From positions 1 through 59,818 of the forward strand of contig JAYMTJ010000063.1 in NCBI GenBank assembly GCA_036897525.1: a stretch of DNA of 59,818 bases. Direction: 5' to 3'. The DNA is from Pelargonium x hortorum. Its lineage: Eukaryota; Streptophyta; Magnoliopsida; Geraniales; Geraniaceae. Positions 26,501 to 39,500 of this stretch are shown here, one piece after another. The position numbers and the translations under genes were made by a program. Under the pieces are notes generated by a model. That model was given only the letters and a program-made list of their open reading frames with translations. It was not told the DNA's origin and did not search any database. The first letter of the stretch is position 1. Each line of letters begins with the position of its first letter.

Positions 26501-27456
26501 AACTTGCTTTTTGGTTGTTCAGATTTTGACTTCTGTAAAATGAACAAGATAAATCTTGCCTAGAACTTACTAAAAACAAACCTCAAAATAGGATTGGGAA
26601 TATGCACCCCTTTTAGTTGAAATCCTTAAGCAGAAAACTTTTTATATAACTTTTAAAACACCTCCTCTTTAGAACTAGACTCTGTATCTTGATCATAGCT
26701 TCTTTCTCTTAATACCTACACTTAATCTTAGTTAGACTCCTCTGTAGCCCTCTCTTCTTGATACCTATCTTCTTAGATACACTCTGTATCATAGCCTGTT
26801 TAAATCTTAGGGGATTTCTTCTACTTGTACTACGGGTCTTTGTCTTACGGAGCTTACTCTTCTTGCAGCTGAGAGTTATTGTATTCATTGTAGTAGTATT
26901 AGGAGTTCTGGTAAGTAGTTAAGCTAAATCCCTCTGCTCTTTGTAGCTAGACTCCAACCCTTAATATTTTACTGCCACAAGGCGGGATTCCCAGGGATAC
27001 AAAAGTATGTTTCTTTTTACCTCGTTGGAGCATGTATGTCCCTTTTTAGAGTATACGTTTTTTCCAGATTCAAATAGGCAAATCAGAGTGCTTTGACAGT
27101 GGCTGGTGGTTTCCAAAGTCTTTCTTTTGAATCTGGGTTACTAGGAGAGAAGTTCCTTAAACTCTTTTTGAGTAAGCGGGTACAAGGGAAAAGTCAAAAA
27201 GAAATAGAGGGGTTAAATTTATGGCACCCCTAACAGGGCTGGCTTAAAAGCAGATACAAAAAATATCGAGCTATTACAGTTTTTTTTGTGAGTTAAAGGA
27301 TTCCCGACGAGAAGAATACGGAATGTATAGAACTTTTTTGATATAGGATCCAAATAATTTCAATTTCAGTTAGAGTATACTCGCGTAGAGTAATAGTCCC
27401 ACATTTTCTAAGAATAGATTTTGCCGTTTTTCTCTTATCTTAATTAAGGTCAATTT

Positions 27457-27500
27457 GGCGCGGGCGCGTATAAGACGACGGAGGATTTCCGGCAGCGCTT
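27457..27500. other. Short GC-rich knot
   Basis: The words GGCGCGGGCGCGT, GACGACGGAGG and CCGGCAGCGC occur within about 45 bases, far richer in G+C than the surrounding sequence. No gene or stem-loop of obvious function was recognised. Confidence 0.5.
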
Positions 27501-28127
27501 CATTATAAACGATAGTTAGAGACACGGAGAATTTAGGAACGCTAGGGCTAGCTTAGTACATAAAGGCCTTATCTACTGCTTCTATAATCTGTACTTTGTT
27601 TGTTAGTTGGGTGTTCAGGGTTTCGTATCCACATTAGTAGAAACCCTTCTCACTCGAATTTTTTTCTTTTTAGAACCTCCTAAAGTAGTATACCTGGCTA
27701 AGCATAGATAATCTATGAATAGGAATCCCTGAGGAAAGATTTTATGATAAAGCATGGCTAAAGTTATACTTATTTCTTATCACACCTGAATCTCCATTGT
27801 CCTTGACTTGTTGTGGGTTTGACTTTGTAGGCGTAAACTTAGAACTCCTCTTTCTCCAATGAAAATTCTGGCTATTATAACGTAACAGAAGCTTTTATAC
27901 CAAGACCACACACCTAAACAGTTTATTATGCCCTTTCTAGAACTCCTTCGTATTCTACAGAAAAAGCCTCCCTATATTATCTAAGATGCCTTATGTATTA
28001 GGAGTCCGCTATGAGCTTCAGCAACCGTAATCAAGATAAAAAAAGGAAATCACTTAGTATAGAAGAATATTTAAGATCTACTCCATACTTATATACTGAA
28101 TTCGAATTTTTAGGAGTATGAATAAAA

Positions 28128-28195
28128 GCTTAGATAGCTCAGTTGGTAGAGCAAAGAAAATCCTTCGGTCAGCGGTTCAAGTCCGCTTCTGAGCA
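28128..28195 (+). pseudogene. trnF-GAA: trnF-GAA with deleted anticodon arm
   Basis: This is a remnant of the native phenylalanine tRNA gene. The acceptor GCTTAGA/TCTGAGC pairs at all seven positions, the D arm GCTC/GAGC is intact, and the T arm AGCGG/CCGCT around TTCAAGT is perfect. Between the D and T arms there are only 18 bases instead of the expected 23. The plant trnF sequence here should read AAAGGACTGAAAATCCTT, but the window has AAAGAAAATCCTT, so five bases of the 5' anticodon stem and loop are gone and no standard anticodon arm forms. The GAA and the 3' half of the arm remain. It sits upstream of trnP, the conserved plant trnF-trnP order, which supports the identity. It is 68 bases long and probably non-functional. 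Confidence 0.85.
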
Positions 28196-28225
28196 GATGA
28201 GCCGACAAGCAAGAGACTCTCGACT

Positions 28226-28300
28226 CGAGGTGTAGCGCAGTCTGGTTAGCGCATCTGTTTTGGGTACAGAAAGCCATAGGTTCGAATCCTGTCACCTTGA
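28226..28300 (+). tRNA. trnP-UGG: tRNA-Pro(UGG), native mitochondrial
   Basis: This proline tRNA gene is complete. The acceptor CGAGGTG/CACCTTG has one G-T pair, the D arm is GCGC/GCGC, the anticodon stem TCTGT/ACAGA is perfect around TTTGGGT with TGG as anticodon, and the T arm is ATAGG/CCTGT around TTCGAAT. The discriminator is A at 28300. It is nearly identical to the trnP conserved across plant mitochondria and is among the least changed sequences in the window, which suggests continuing selection. It lies 30 bases downstream of the trnF remnant and 31 bases upstream of trnE, so the three probably share a precursor transcript. Confidence 0.96.
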
Positions 28301-28331
28301 TTGAATATGAGATTTCTTTACTAATTCTTCA

Positions 28332-28403
28332 GTCCCTTTCGTCTAGCGGTTAGGACATCGTCTTTTCAAGTCGAAGATAGGGGTTCGATTCCCCTAAGGG
28401 ATA
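28332..28403 (+). tRNA. trnE-UUC: tRNA-Glu(UUC), native mitochondrial
   Basis: This 72-base glutamate tRNA gene matches the plant mitochondrial trnE. The acceptor is GTCCCTT/AAGGGAT, the D arm GTCT/GGAC, the anticodon loop TTTTCAA with TTC, and the T arm AGGGG/CCCCT around TTCGATT. The discriminator is A at 28403. The anticodon stem TCGTC/GTCGA has one T-T mismatch, which I recall also being present in the ordinary plant gene. The T stem carries compensatory G-C pairs relative to that gene, which points to maintained function. It is the last member of the trnF-trnP-trnE cluster. Confidence 0.95.
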
Positions 28404-30900
28404 ACATAAACGAATTTCTTCTGGAGCTGGAGAGACTTCAATCTATCAATCAAGTATGTAATCAATAACCTATTTCACTGAGGAATGAATAGTTATATTA
28501 TATTATCTAAGTGATTAAAAATGAATGCCAGCAATTTGGAACAATGTATAACAAAAACGCTACTTGTACTAAATTAAACGAGGCTCTAACCTACAAAACC
28601 CTCTTTTTGTGCGCAAGTCAACTCAACTATGGGCTAGAATTTTTATATACGTAATATACCAGAGTTCAACAAGTTATGTCTCATATGATCTCTGGAAGTT
28701 ACAATTTATAAATAGGACTTTGTGAGATAGCCTTTCCAGATTGATTATAGCGAGGTCGTCCTCCTATCCTAATAAATAGAAAAAGATTAGTGAGTCATTC
28801 TTCATATAGGAATTAAGTAGACAAACTCTTTCTTTATCCAGGATTATTATTACACACCGGCAGCTATAGTAAGCGACGTAATCCATATACAGGGGCTCCA
28901 ACTTAGGCAATATTTAGGGGCAACCCTTTTTTTGAAGAGTGAATGAAAGAGTTAAAAAAAAAAAGGCTCCAATTAGTTACCTACCTACGATTGATTTACT
29001 GTGTTCTATACAAAAAGGATTCTTAAGTTTTTGTTGGACAACGGGTTTTATTTTCTTTTACACCTGAAGCAAAAGAATTTCCTGAATATAGCTTTGTAAT
29101 AAAATAAGTACTTAATTCACTTCAGAATAAAGGCTTGCACACACTACACTATATTTAAGGTTGCTTGAATGGGTTTGGCATCTTTTTCTCTCTATTGTAA
29201 CTAGAGAAGCTCGTGTAGAAAACGGAGGTTATAGTAAATAAAGGCCGTCAGTGCGAATCCTGTGAACTCTAGCTAAATTACCGGACCTTGTATTTTTGTC
29301 TTCTTTCTTCAATATAGACTGAAGAAGTTAACAGAATTAGGAATAAGAAATAACTTAAGTAGTTACTAAATTCTTTAAGCATTCTATGGGAAACTCCGTC
29401 TGGAATGGAATGTAAGGCTTTCCTAGACAAATCCTAAGAAAAGGGGGTGGGGACTCGCTTTTTAATAGAAAGCTATGGTATATTTTAGGCTAAATGGGTG
29501 CTCCAAAAGGAATATATATTGAGAATAAGTCAAAACGTCTCTTATAAGAAACCCCTACTAAGTACTCATGCTACTCAACTTTTACAATACCTAATAAGAT
29601 AAGGAAAAATCCACTGGGATAAGTTAAGTCGGGGTTGCCAGAATCCTGTAATTGGGAAGGGTTATCAAAGGAACATGGGTAGGTAAGGTATTTCGAATAT
29701 CTTATTACTAAGTCAAGGGTTTTACACAATCCGATTAAAAGGTAAAATAGTTCTAGGAAAGGCAGGACTTTATCTTGTATAATTATCTATTATATTATCT
29801 TAGATTTGACTCCTTTCGAGGGGTCATTAAGGTTATTTTAGTTTGAAATTTTCAAAAGGTAAAGAAATCCGGTAGAAAGTCTTTTCTTTTATGCTCCCTA
29901 TATTATTTATTGGTCTAAAAATAAGTGGGATTTCTAACGTATAATAACTTAAAAGGTAAGGAGCTTTATTGGAGTCCTGGCAGAAGTATAAGCTTGTTTT
30001 CTTTAGATTAGGCTATAACTCTTAGTGTTGAACCCTTTAATTAAGGTAATAGTTAACCCCTCTTAATTCATTAATTAAAAAAGGGCCCGACAATAAGAAA
30101 TTACAATAGAGTTAGAGACCTATCTCAAAGTGGTATTCTGTTTACTAACTCTTCCTAGGACAGCTCAAGCCGCACACTTCCTTGTCAAGAGAGAACCTAT
30201 AAGCACTGATTCATGTTTATTCTAAAGATTCCTGATAGAATTCAGGATTATACAAGCAAGGTTTTCTAAAAAAAAAGGCGTAAGTCCTTAGGTATTTTTT
30301 AACTTTGTGTTAAACTAGAATCTTTACTTAAAATAAGGTTAAACATTTGCCCAGCTTCGCCCTTTATTATAGAAAATGTTCCTTTAGGTACTCTGTAAGC
30401 TGTACATTTCACTCAGAAAACATTAGATTCTTATATCTTATAGTTCAACTTTAACACCTTAATAACCTTATAATTAATATAAATAAAGGAATCCTTGCAA
30501 CCTTGTTAATAGTTTAGAATTACTATCTATACCCGGAGGGAGACTCAAAACAGAATAGGAAGTCCCCTTTGTACGAATAAGTAAAGTCTTTGACAAATAG
30601 AAACAAATAAAAGGAAACCTTTATCCGGGCCAGATACTGGATAGTATAAAGAAAAAAAGACAGCATTTCTGACTGAATAAGAGATGCGGGATTCATCAAG
30701 ACTTTGCAACAAGCTTTTTAATCTTAGTCTTAGAAAGAAGGGACCCCATTGCAGCACTTCCTAATTTCAGGTTCGGCCTAACTTCTTTGTGTTATAACTA
30801 AACTCTCCATCTACTAAATAGAGAGAATGTATAGGAAATCTGAAGAGCTATTCTTTGTTCCCTTATTTTAGTACCCAGTAAACTTAATAAATGGAAGACT

Positions 30901-30954
30901 CCTACTCTTTTTACTTTTCCTACTCTTTTTACTTTTCCTACTCTTTTTACTTTA
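30901..30954 (+). repeat. Tandem repeat, 18-base unit x3
   Basis: Three head-to-tail copies of CCTACTCTTTTTACTTTT; the third differs in its last base. The unit is a pyrimidine-rich minisatellite in spacer. No gene is nearby. Confidence 0.95.
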
Positions 30955-33900
30955 TTTAAAAATAGAACCCGCTGCTCTTATTAAATGAAACTAAAGGAAA
31001 GTTTTCTACTACTCTTATCTTATTGCACTATCCGCTTACCAATTAGGAAGACCTAAGACACTTATACTAATATCTAAGTTATCTAAGTCGTAATGGAAAA
31101 GACACTAACTACTGAGATTCCTTACTTAGAATAAGGAAGGGCACAGGCTGAGCTCATACTTCTTCTAAAGAAATAAGAAATCCGATTCTATTGTTGAGTG
31201 GAAGAACTTCTTGTTAATTACCTGTCCTAAATCCTAGAGGGCCTTTGCTGTAAAACCCTAAGACTAAGTCCTATACCCTTGTTTTGGGAAAGTGTTCCTA
31301 CTTGAATTCACGCTTGGCATACCAGTACTTCCTTAGACCTGATAATAACTGAGTCTATTTGTTTTAGTTTAGGGGAGTTCACAAGATTGTCTTTTTGTAG
31401 TCTTAGGAGTTCTTTTAATATCTTACCGACTCCTAAGCGAAAGAGTTGCTTATTAGTGGGATTGACCGGAATGGATGTTATGAGTTTCCTTTGTAGCGAA
31501 GATTCATACATAAAGGTATCGCACTGAAAGTGTAAGAGTGTTCCTTAGTGTTTGGTGGTATTAATAGATTGACCTACAGTTGCATATACCTATAGAATAA
31601 TGAGAGCCTTTACGAGAGCTATCCCAGCTAGCAGTCTTTATTAGGGCTTCAGGTAATATACCCATAGATAACAAGTAGAAGAATAAGCTCTAACAGGCTA
31701 GAAGCTCCGTAAGACCAAAGAGGTTTTCTAATTCTTAAAGGGTACTTTCGGGATGTAATGTTCCTTACCGGATTTCTTTTATAGGTAAATGTAAATATAA
31801 GGAAATCGAGCAGTACCGGGCAAAGTAATTTGGGTTTTAGCGCGTGGAAAAGATCGTACAAAGGCTTTTTTTTGTGCTCATGGATTGCCTTTCTTTTAGG
31901 TTCTGAATATATAAATATAAATAAAGGGAATAGAAATCAAGCCAAACCTGCTCTCTGGACTGCCTAGGGGCTCGTGCAATAAAAAAAGTAACTTACAAAT
32001 AGTGGAAAAAAACAGGAATATGGGAGGTCCTAACTATAATAATTCCATGCCTAGCTTAGTAAATGATAGCTCTCCTATCAGATTTATAAAGTCTCAAAAA
32101 ACTTTGGTAGCCCGAAGAAGGTTCAGCTCCTAAAAATGTTGCCCGTTTTAAAATGAAAAGCAGGGAGTCCAGATCCCATAAAATGGCTGTGGTTTGTATC
32201 TTAAAACTCCAAATATGATTAAAAAGAAAGGGTTCCCTTCCCTTACTAATTAAGGATAAAAGTAAAGTTATTTTAGTTTCCATATTAAACCTCTACTAAT
32301 TCAATATTAGGATAGGAGTTCCTAAAATAATAGAAGTATTCCTAGAAGATGTATAATTTTCCCAAGGTCCCTAATTAACTCATATACTCAATGTTTTAAA
32401 GAGCCTCGCTTCTAGAGATGCGGGTAGAGTAGAGAACCCCTAAAATATCCGTATTTTGACTTTCTTCCCTACTGAGTTTAGTCCTTTTTGATTGAGGGTC
32501 TGCCCGTTAATAACAAATCAAACCTCAGCCAAATATTGTGAAAATCTAAAAATAACAAAGACTTTTGGACAGAACTTGAGTATCTATTTTCATATTCTTG
32601 CAGGTGGGTTCGGATATTCTTAGTCTTAAGCGTTGTAGTTAAGTCGACTCGAACCTATGGCATTTCCCATGAATTGACTTTGCTCTATACTTGATTCGTT
32701 CTGGCTAGATCTATTTTTTCTTATATTTAAGTAATAAGCCTTATAATGAGTGCCCTAAGTATCCCCGAGAGATAGGTTTAAATAAATGCTGTATCTAGAA
32801 CACTCATTGCATTGTTGCTAAAAAAAGATGTGGGCCTACGGGACTTTGGTTAACCCCCGGAGCTCCGCATGCTAATTTCTTTTTAATCCCAGGGACTTCT
32901 CTTGATACGACTAGAATGTCGTAGACCCCTTTTGACACTCTCTAGATCAACTAAAAGATAGAAGACACTCGATAAGCTGTAGTTTTCTAAAATTTCATTT
33001 ACCTTAAGTATACGTATTCCCGGTCCTAATGGGATTTCCTTTTAAGATATAAGTATAAGTATAAGTAGTACCCTCTAAATGAGTCTTCCTCTGATACAAA
33101 ATGCAAGCGTCTTCTGTGTGGTTGCAATATAACGAGAATGGGTCTCAGATTGAATAAGGCAATCCCTTTCCTTTTGACGTTACCTAACTTACACGAGCCA
33201 TTAAGGGTAGAAGAGAGTCCTCCCCGAGCAGGACTGTGCAAGAAAAGTGAGCCTTTTTTTCTAGTCTTGTATTTTGGTGGCTCTTAATAAAGCTAAATCT
33301 CTTCTTAGGAACTTACTGGCATTTTGAAAAATAAGATTGAAATTGTGTAGACGTAACCCAAGCATTCTCCAAACTAGTAGTTAAAAGGATTTTCTATTCT
33401 ATCCGAGATTTATAAGGAAATGACACAATTACATAAATCTCAGATCTAATAAAGAAGAGTTGGAGTTTAATGGGTCTGCCTTTATTATTTGCGAAACTTT
33501 AACCCGAGTGTATTCTATCTGCAGCACTTTTGTCTGTAAACTAACCATCTCGAAACCCGTTAACCTTATACTTGGAAAATAGGATATTTTATAGTAATAA
33601 TAGCTTAGGAGGGGTCCTGAATCCTTTTTGTATGCCAGAAGTAATATAGTACAGGCGTAAGTTTCCTTTATATGGCGGATTTGTTTTAGGATACTCCAGC
33701 AGGAATTTCTTATTTACTTTACTTATTACAGAAAGTTTCCCTTAAAAAGACTTCTGGATTGCGCCTTTTCTGTAATGGTGGGACCCCCTTGGCGGGTGAG
33801 TTACTTTTTTATTATTTTATTATCGGCTTCTACTTTTTAATACTCAATTTCTTGACAACTATCCTAAAAGGGAAAGGCTGCGCTAAGAAAGACCTCTCCA

Positions 33901-36570
33901 GGCATACACATTTCGCTTAGAAGTAAAGAGTCATTCTGGTTAGTATACCCTGTACATTTTTTCTGTTACAAAAGGGATAAAATTCCTAAGCAATTAACTA
34001 CAAATTGACTCTGGGCAGAGTGCTACTGGACACGGGCTTTTGTCTTAATATAATAACAGGTACTTTCATTTCAAAAAATGTTTTTTATATCGAGACTTTA
34101 TAAAGAGTTTAGTAAGTAGTCTTTGTTTACTCTTTAGTCTAAGAATTTTTGTTTTGTCGCCTTCTAGGATCGGGATGGGTAAACGAAAATGACTTATTAT
34201 AAAAGCAAAAGATGCATGGTGCCTGTACTTCTGAAGAGGCTTGGTTAGGAGAACTTATAGTTTAGACTAAAAAAGCTAGTGTAAGGGGATTTCGTTTATA
34301 TTACTCTGTATTTGAGCTCCCGCCCGGTTCGGTTATCGAATAAGAATCCCGTATCATAAGTCAATTTATTGACTTTAACTTATTAGCTTTTGACTATGAA
34401 GAATCCATAGGATACTTCTATAATTGCCTTTTTTATTAAAAAACCGGATACAGCTCCCCTCAAACTACTTGCTTAAAGCACGAAGCTCGTCCTACTAAGT
34501 AGGAGAAAATAAACATTACAAAATGAATTAACTAGCGGAATTCCTTGTTCAGCTCTGTTTGAAAAAAAAAAAAAGATAGGGACTCCCGGTCGAGCTATAA
34601 AACCTATGCAAGTTTTGATATACCTGTACAGCCAAACGTTACTCTGTAGTTTTTGATCAATCACGAAGACATCCTATATATACAAAGCTGGAGGACTGGT
34701 AAATAAGGGATCCCCCACACTATGAATACACAAACAAGTGCCTTCTTTCTCTTTCCAATCCTGCGATAACTCCGTTTCCAAGGTGGACATCTTCATTTTA
34801 CTTACAAAGTAAGTTCTACTTACTAAACTAAAGGAAGGCTTAAACCTCTTCAATTAGAATTAGAGACTTTACCATCGACTTAAAAAGATAAAGATACTAA
34901 AAAATTTTTTTTGAGCTTATACTACCCAAGTGAAGTTTTGAGTTTAAAAGACTTTGTTCGATTAGATTGATTTAACTGAAATGGAAGTTTTCCCTAAGTG
35001 TGATCCTGAGTGAAAAATAAAATATAGAATTGCATAAGTATTTCCATAAAAGTGAAAGAATACTCGTAGCTCAAATGGTCTCTATAAGTAAGTTTAGAAT
35101 GCGTCTTTTGCTGTAACTAGAAATTTAGTCTTTTATAAAAAATAAGGAACACCATCCAGCTCTCTATATCCGAAAGCTCATAAGAAGAATCCTCTATGCA
35201 TTAACTACTAACCAGCTTTGGAAACTCTTTCTTAAGGAAATCCTATCCATTTATTAGGGAAAAACTCCTCTCTTAACTTGCTTACTGGGAAACTTTCTAT
35301 TTTTGCGTTCGATTTCAAATTTCTGTAGAAAAGGGTATAACAGAAACAAGATAGAAGGCTCCTTTTAGGATTTCCCCATATTACAGACTAGAACTAGAAA
35401 AAGTAAGTTAGTTACCTGTCTAGAAATAAGTTACCCGTTTAGATGTAGCTGGATCTAACTCGGAATTCATTAGTTTAATATTAATATTCCAAAGTACAGT
35501 CCACTAGACTAGAAAAGTTATCTATCCTTCAATTAGCTACCTCGGGAGTATAAGCTGCACCGAGGAATATGATAGCTAGTCCAGTCCTTTTCTCCAAAGA
35601 GACAAGTACAATAAGGACAAATTAATTATTTGATTACTTTACTTAATTAATTGTTATGCCTTTTCTTTCACGTTTTGTTGTTTCAAATCAAAGGGGGCTT
35701 CTCAAAATGTATAATGGATTACCCTACAAATTATTTTGTGTCATGCGTAGTAGAATCTAAGTTACTCTTTTGTAGTAAGGGCTAAATATTTAAGAATAAA
35801 CCAGTGCTGTATACGGCAAAGGAATTTGAGCTACATGGAGAAGCTTTACTTTGTTAGGACTTTCCCCTCGGATAACTAAGCATAATAAGAGCGCTCGGTC
35901 ACAATCCTGTTTACTCAGATTCTAATAAAAGCGAGACTTCCTTTACGATTCTGGCAGGCCACCCTAATTAATTTGCGTAAGTAGATTCCTATTCTCGATT
36001 GACTAACCAGTCCATTTTATTTTGGTGCTGTTTGCTTTGAACCTAAGACTAACCAGGGTAAAGAGCAAGTCTAAAGTTTATCTTTGCTTGGAAATTATCA
36101 AAAACTTACTACTTGATAAGGACGGAAAGAAATCTCGTACATTTCGAAGTACCCTCAATTGATTGATTGACTGGTTTACAAAGATTCTCTATATTCAGTC
36201 TCTACACTCCTTAGCTAGGTTTGGGAATTAAGAACACTAGCTTACAATACAAATTGTAGTTGAGCTTGGAGGGATCTTGATAGTATTCTAAAGCCGGAGA
36301 AATCCTGTTGGAAGAGGACTTTATTTTATACGGGGTCTCGATACTCAGAATTTAAAGCTAATCCACAAAAAAAAGGGCTGATTTATTTCAAAAGCTGGCG
36401 TAAAGGATCCGGGTAAGCTGTGGTTAGGGGAAACCCTATTGTCCAAAAGTTCTGCAGTATACTCGGCATGTTCAATATCAATAGTAGAATTCACCTCAAC
36501 GCATCCTTATTTAGGAGCTTTCGATCTAGGGACTGTGACTTAATATTATAAGGGCTTCTTTGAAATATTA

Positions 36571-36587
36571 CTTAATCGTAGATTAAG
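36571..36587. repeat. Small perfect hairpin
   Basis: CTTAATC and GATTAAG form a seven-base perfect inverted repeat around a three-base loop. It could be a transcript-end stem or simply chance; no gene adjoins it. Confidence 0.5.
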
Positions 36588-39500
36588 CCTTTAACACAAA
36601 GATTTGTGTGCGTATCTAGTCACAATTTATACATATTACACTACACAAAAAAGTCCCGCTCTGAATCAGGAATAGAAACTACTCTATGAAGCCAAGAGAC
36701 GCAAGGAATCCAAGAGTATAGCGGCTATCCGCTCCTATAGGTTGGGGACGAGATATTGGGAAGATATCAAGTCTTTTTTTAGGTTTATTAAGAAAACCGC
36801 AAGGTTAAGTCTGAAATTTGAAGGATGCTGTCGGGTTAGTTAATAAAAAAAAGAAGTATTACCTCGTCGAACTGACAAATAAAGAGTCTGTAATAATTGT
36901 AACTGCAGGAGTCCCTGTATAGTTTTTACTAGTTACAGACAAGGTCCTATTATATCTAAAACAAAGCAAACTCGCGGAAACTTTTTTTTGACTAGCAATA
37001 ATTTCTTTTTGGTTTTATACGCTATCTCGACTCTACGGAAATAACAAGAACTAATAACAGCCGTGTTCCAGCAGCATCCATATCTATTAGCTTACTACTA
37101 TAACTAGGAATTCTTTATTTAAATTTGTTCTAAATTGCCTTTCGATCGAAGTAAGTTTAACCCTTATATAAATCAGAATGAATACCTTTTTTTCCCATTC
37201 ACTAACTCGTCTGTTTTTTTCTATCTAAAATGCACCAATCTATTGATGAATTAATCAACTGGGAATCGCCTCAAGTTTTTGGGCTTCTCTTAGATTAGAG
37301 GAATAGACTATACTCCTACGGATATAAGCACGTCCAAGAATCTATAGAGTTTTTTCAACTTATACCTCAAATTAGAAATCTCAGACTTTCACGTATGCTC
37401 GTGGGCTAGGACAGAAAACTCAGGAGTAAAAAAAAAAAGCAGCGGCATTTGTATTTATTTGTCCTTTACTTTATGTCAATAACGTAACTGGGAAACATAT
37501 AAAAGAAGAACTAACCAGTGCAACTATTTGAAGAGTTTCCTTTATATTGACAAGATATTTAGAGTCTTTCTTTATCTTATCTTTAGCAACAGGGATTTAA
37601 GAAACTAGGATAGGATACTTATTAAGTTTACTGTTTTAAATCCTCTTCTTCTTTAATTAAAAAAAAAATTTGAAAGAGCTTAATTTGTTATTTATGCTTT
37701 TTTACATACAAATCTAAGAATCTTTACAAAGTATAGCATTTTTATTACACGATTGCAATCTAAATAGAATTTCAAGTCAAGGATTTTACGGGCTTTGCGA
37801 ATTTGGGTAAACTTTAATCTATTTAATAAGGGCTTTTTTGGTTAGAATTTTTTTTTGAAATATTAGTAGCTTTGGAGTTACCCTTTTTTATTACCAATAT
37901 TGAGGCCCCCCTTTCGAGTCTGATTAGGTCTATAGATTTTAGCCTTTCTTTTATTGTAAACCCCAAGATTTCAACACCGTACCCTGTAATATTTTACAAG
38001 GGTTCCCCTAGGATTTCCGTACTTTTTAATTTACTTTCTTTTTAATCTAACATTTCCATTTCTAAAAGGAAGGATTTACCTTATGGGTTAACATCATATT
38101 ATGTGTCTCTCCTACAAGTTTTTTTCGCAATACTTATCAGTTTGCGCAGAATAAACCGGGATTTTTATAATTAAAATTTATACACTCAAATGAAAAATGA
38201 ATAAGAATATATTCAATAGAACCAAGATTACACTTTCTTTATCCAAGCGAGAAAATAAGAGAATAAATGGAAAATTTTTCTCGTTGCCTTAACTTAAATA
38301 CTCTAGTATCCCTGAAATAGTAAAAGCGACCCTCATTAAGAATGCTGTATCATAGTATAACCATGCGGAGTTGTGATAGGGATATACTTGCCCAGACCCG
38401 AAACTTAATAAAAAAAGGATACTCGATAGAGAGAGTTAGTTATATATTTGGCATTTTGTAGTTTGGATTTATTCCCTAATTTCTATTTATTTCATACCAC
38501 GTTACTAAAATTCGACGCATTAAACCCTAATTAATAAGAAATCTTGTTATATCCGATTTTAGTAAAAGAGGCTAGAAGCGTTTCCCTTTAATATTTTCTC
38601 TTTGTTCTAACCTAACTCTAAGATCTCTACCAAACCCTGATGCCAAAGTCGGTAATGACTAAGCTGGCACTGAATATAGAAAATCCTTTATTTTTCTTTG
38701 TCAGTCGAAACCTATAACCACTCCGACTAATGGGACTCTCAAGGAAAGCCCTTAACCTAAACACAATTGAAAAGCCCTGTCAGTAGTGCGTGCTAGTCAA
38801 GGAAGTCCCAGAAGTCAATTCATTAGCAAGGAAAGGGTTGTTTAATTAACGGATAGCTATGCTTTTCTAGTCTGGTAAATTTATTAATATAGATTCATTC
38901 TGGTATTCAATTCGGATCATCTCTGTATTTTGGTTAAAAGCATTCCAGTTTCAGGTCTAAGTTATTAACGAGGTAAATCTTTATGCGATTAAGTAATAAG
39001 TTGAGTAATAAGATAAGGGGTAATTAAAAAAAGGGTAAGCTTTTCCTTTAGTTTTCAAGCTTAAAAGCACCCAATTCTGGATCTTCAAGAGGAATTTCCC
39101 ATGTATTTACTTCTGTATTTGATAGGGTTTTGCTGAGCCTTTGAGAGAGGATTTGTGTCAGCTATTCTCAAGTATGGGGATTCCTCAACCAGTATCCTGC
39201 AATTCCCTTCGTATTAACTAGTTTGTAGGCTAGGGATTACCTTTCAGAGCCTTTGACTCGGAGCTCCTTCCATTAGACATTGGTTTAGTAAAGAAGTCGA
39301 GGTTTTGCTATGAAAGAAAATCAATTGTATGACCTCTAAATTGCATTATTTCCTAGGTTTATGGACCAATGAAATCCCCTTTTTAGTGGAATGGAAGTCT
39401 TTTCTACTTCTAGAGTGTATAGATTTTAAGGAATATAATAAAGAATTAAAGTTACAAAGTCAGGTTTTTTCTTGGTGTTTGTTATTTGTAGGTCTTTTAG

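Larger units (their letters stand above)
16505..28127. other. AT-rich spacer, no gene recognised
   Basis: About 11.6 kb with no recognised gene. Notable content is a run of 13 C at 17534-17546, pyrimidine-rich tracts near 21990-22330 and 26690-26900, a GC-rich knot at 27457-27500, and scattered GG..CC knots. The open frame at 22552-22818 (minus, 88 codons) has a hydrophobic, phenylalanine-rich C-terminal part that could come from AT-rich sequence by chance; I do not recognise it. A tRNA-like word at 24960-25015 (GGTAGAGCA followed by ATAGGTTCAAATC) has no supporting acceptor stem. Confidence 0.5.
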
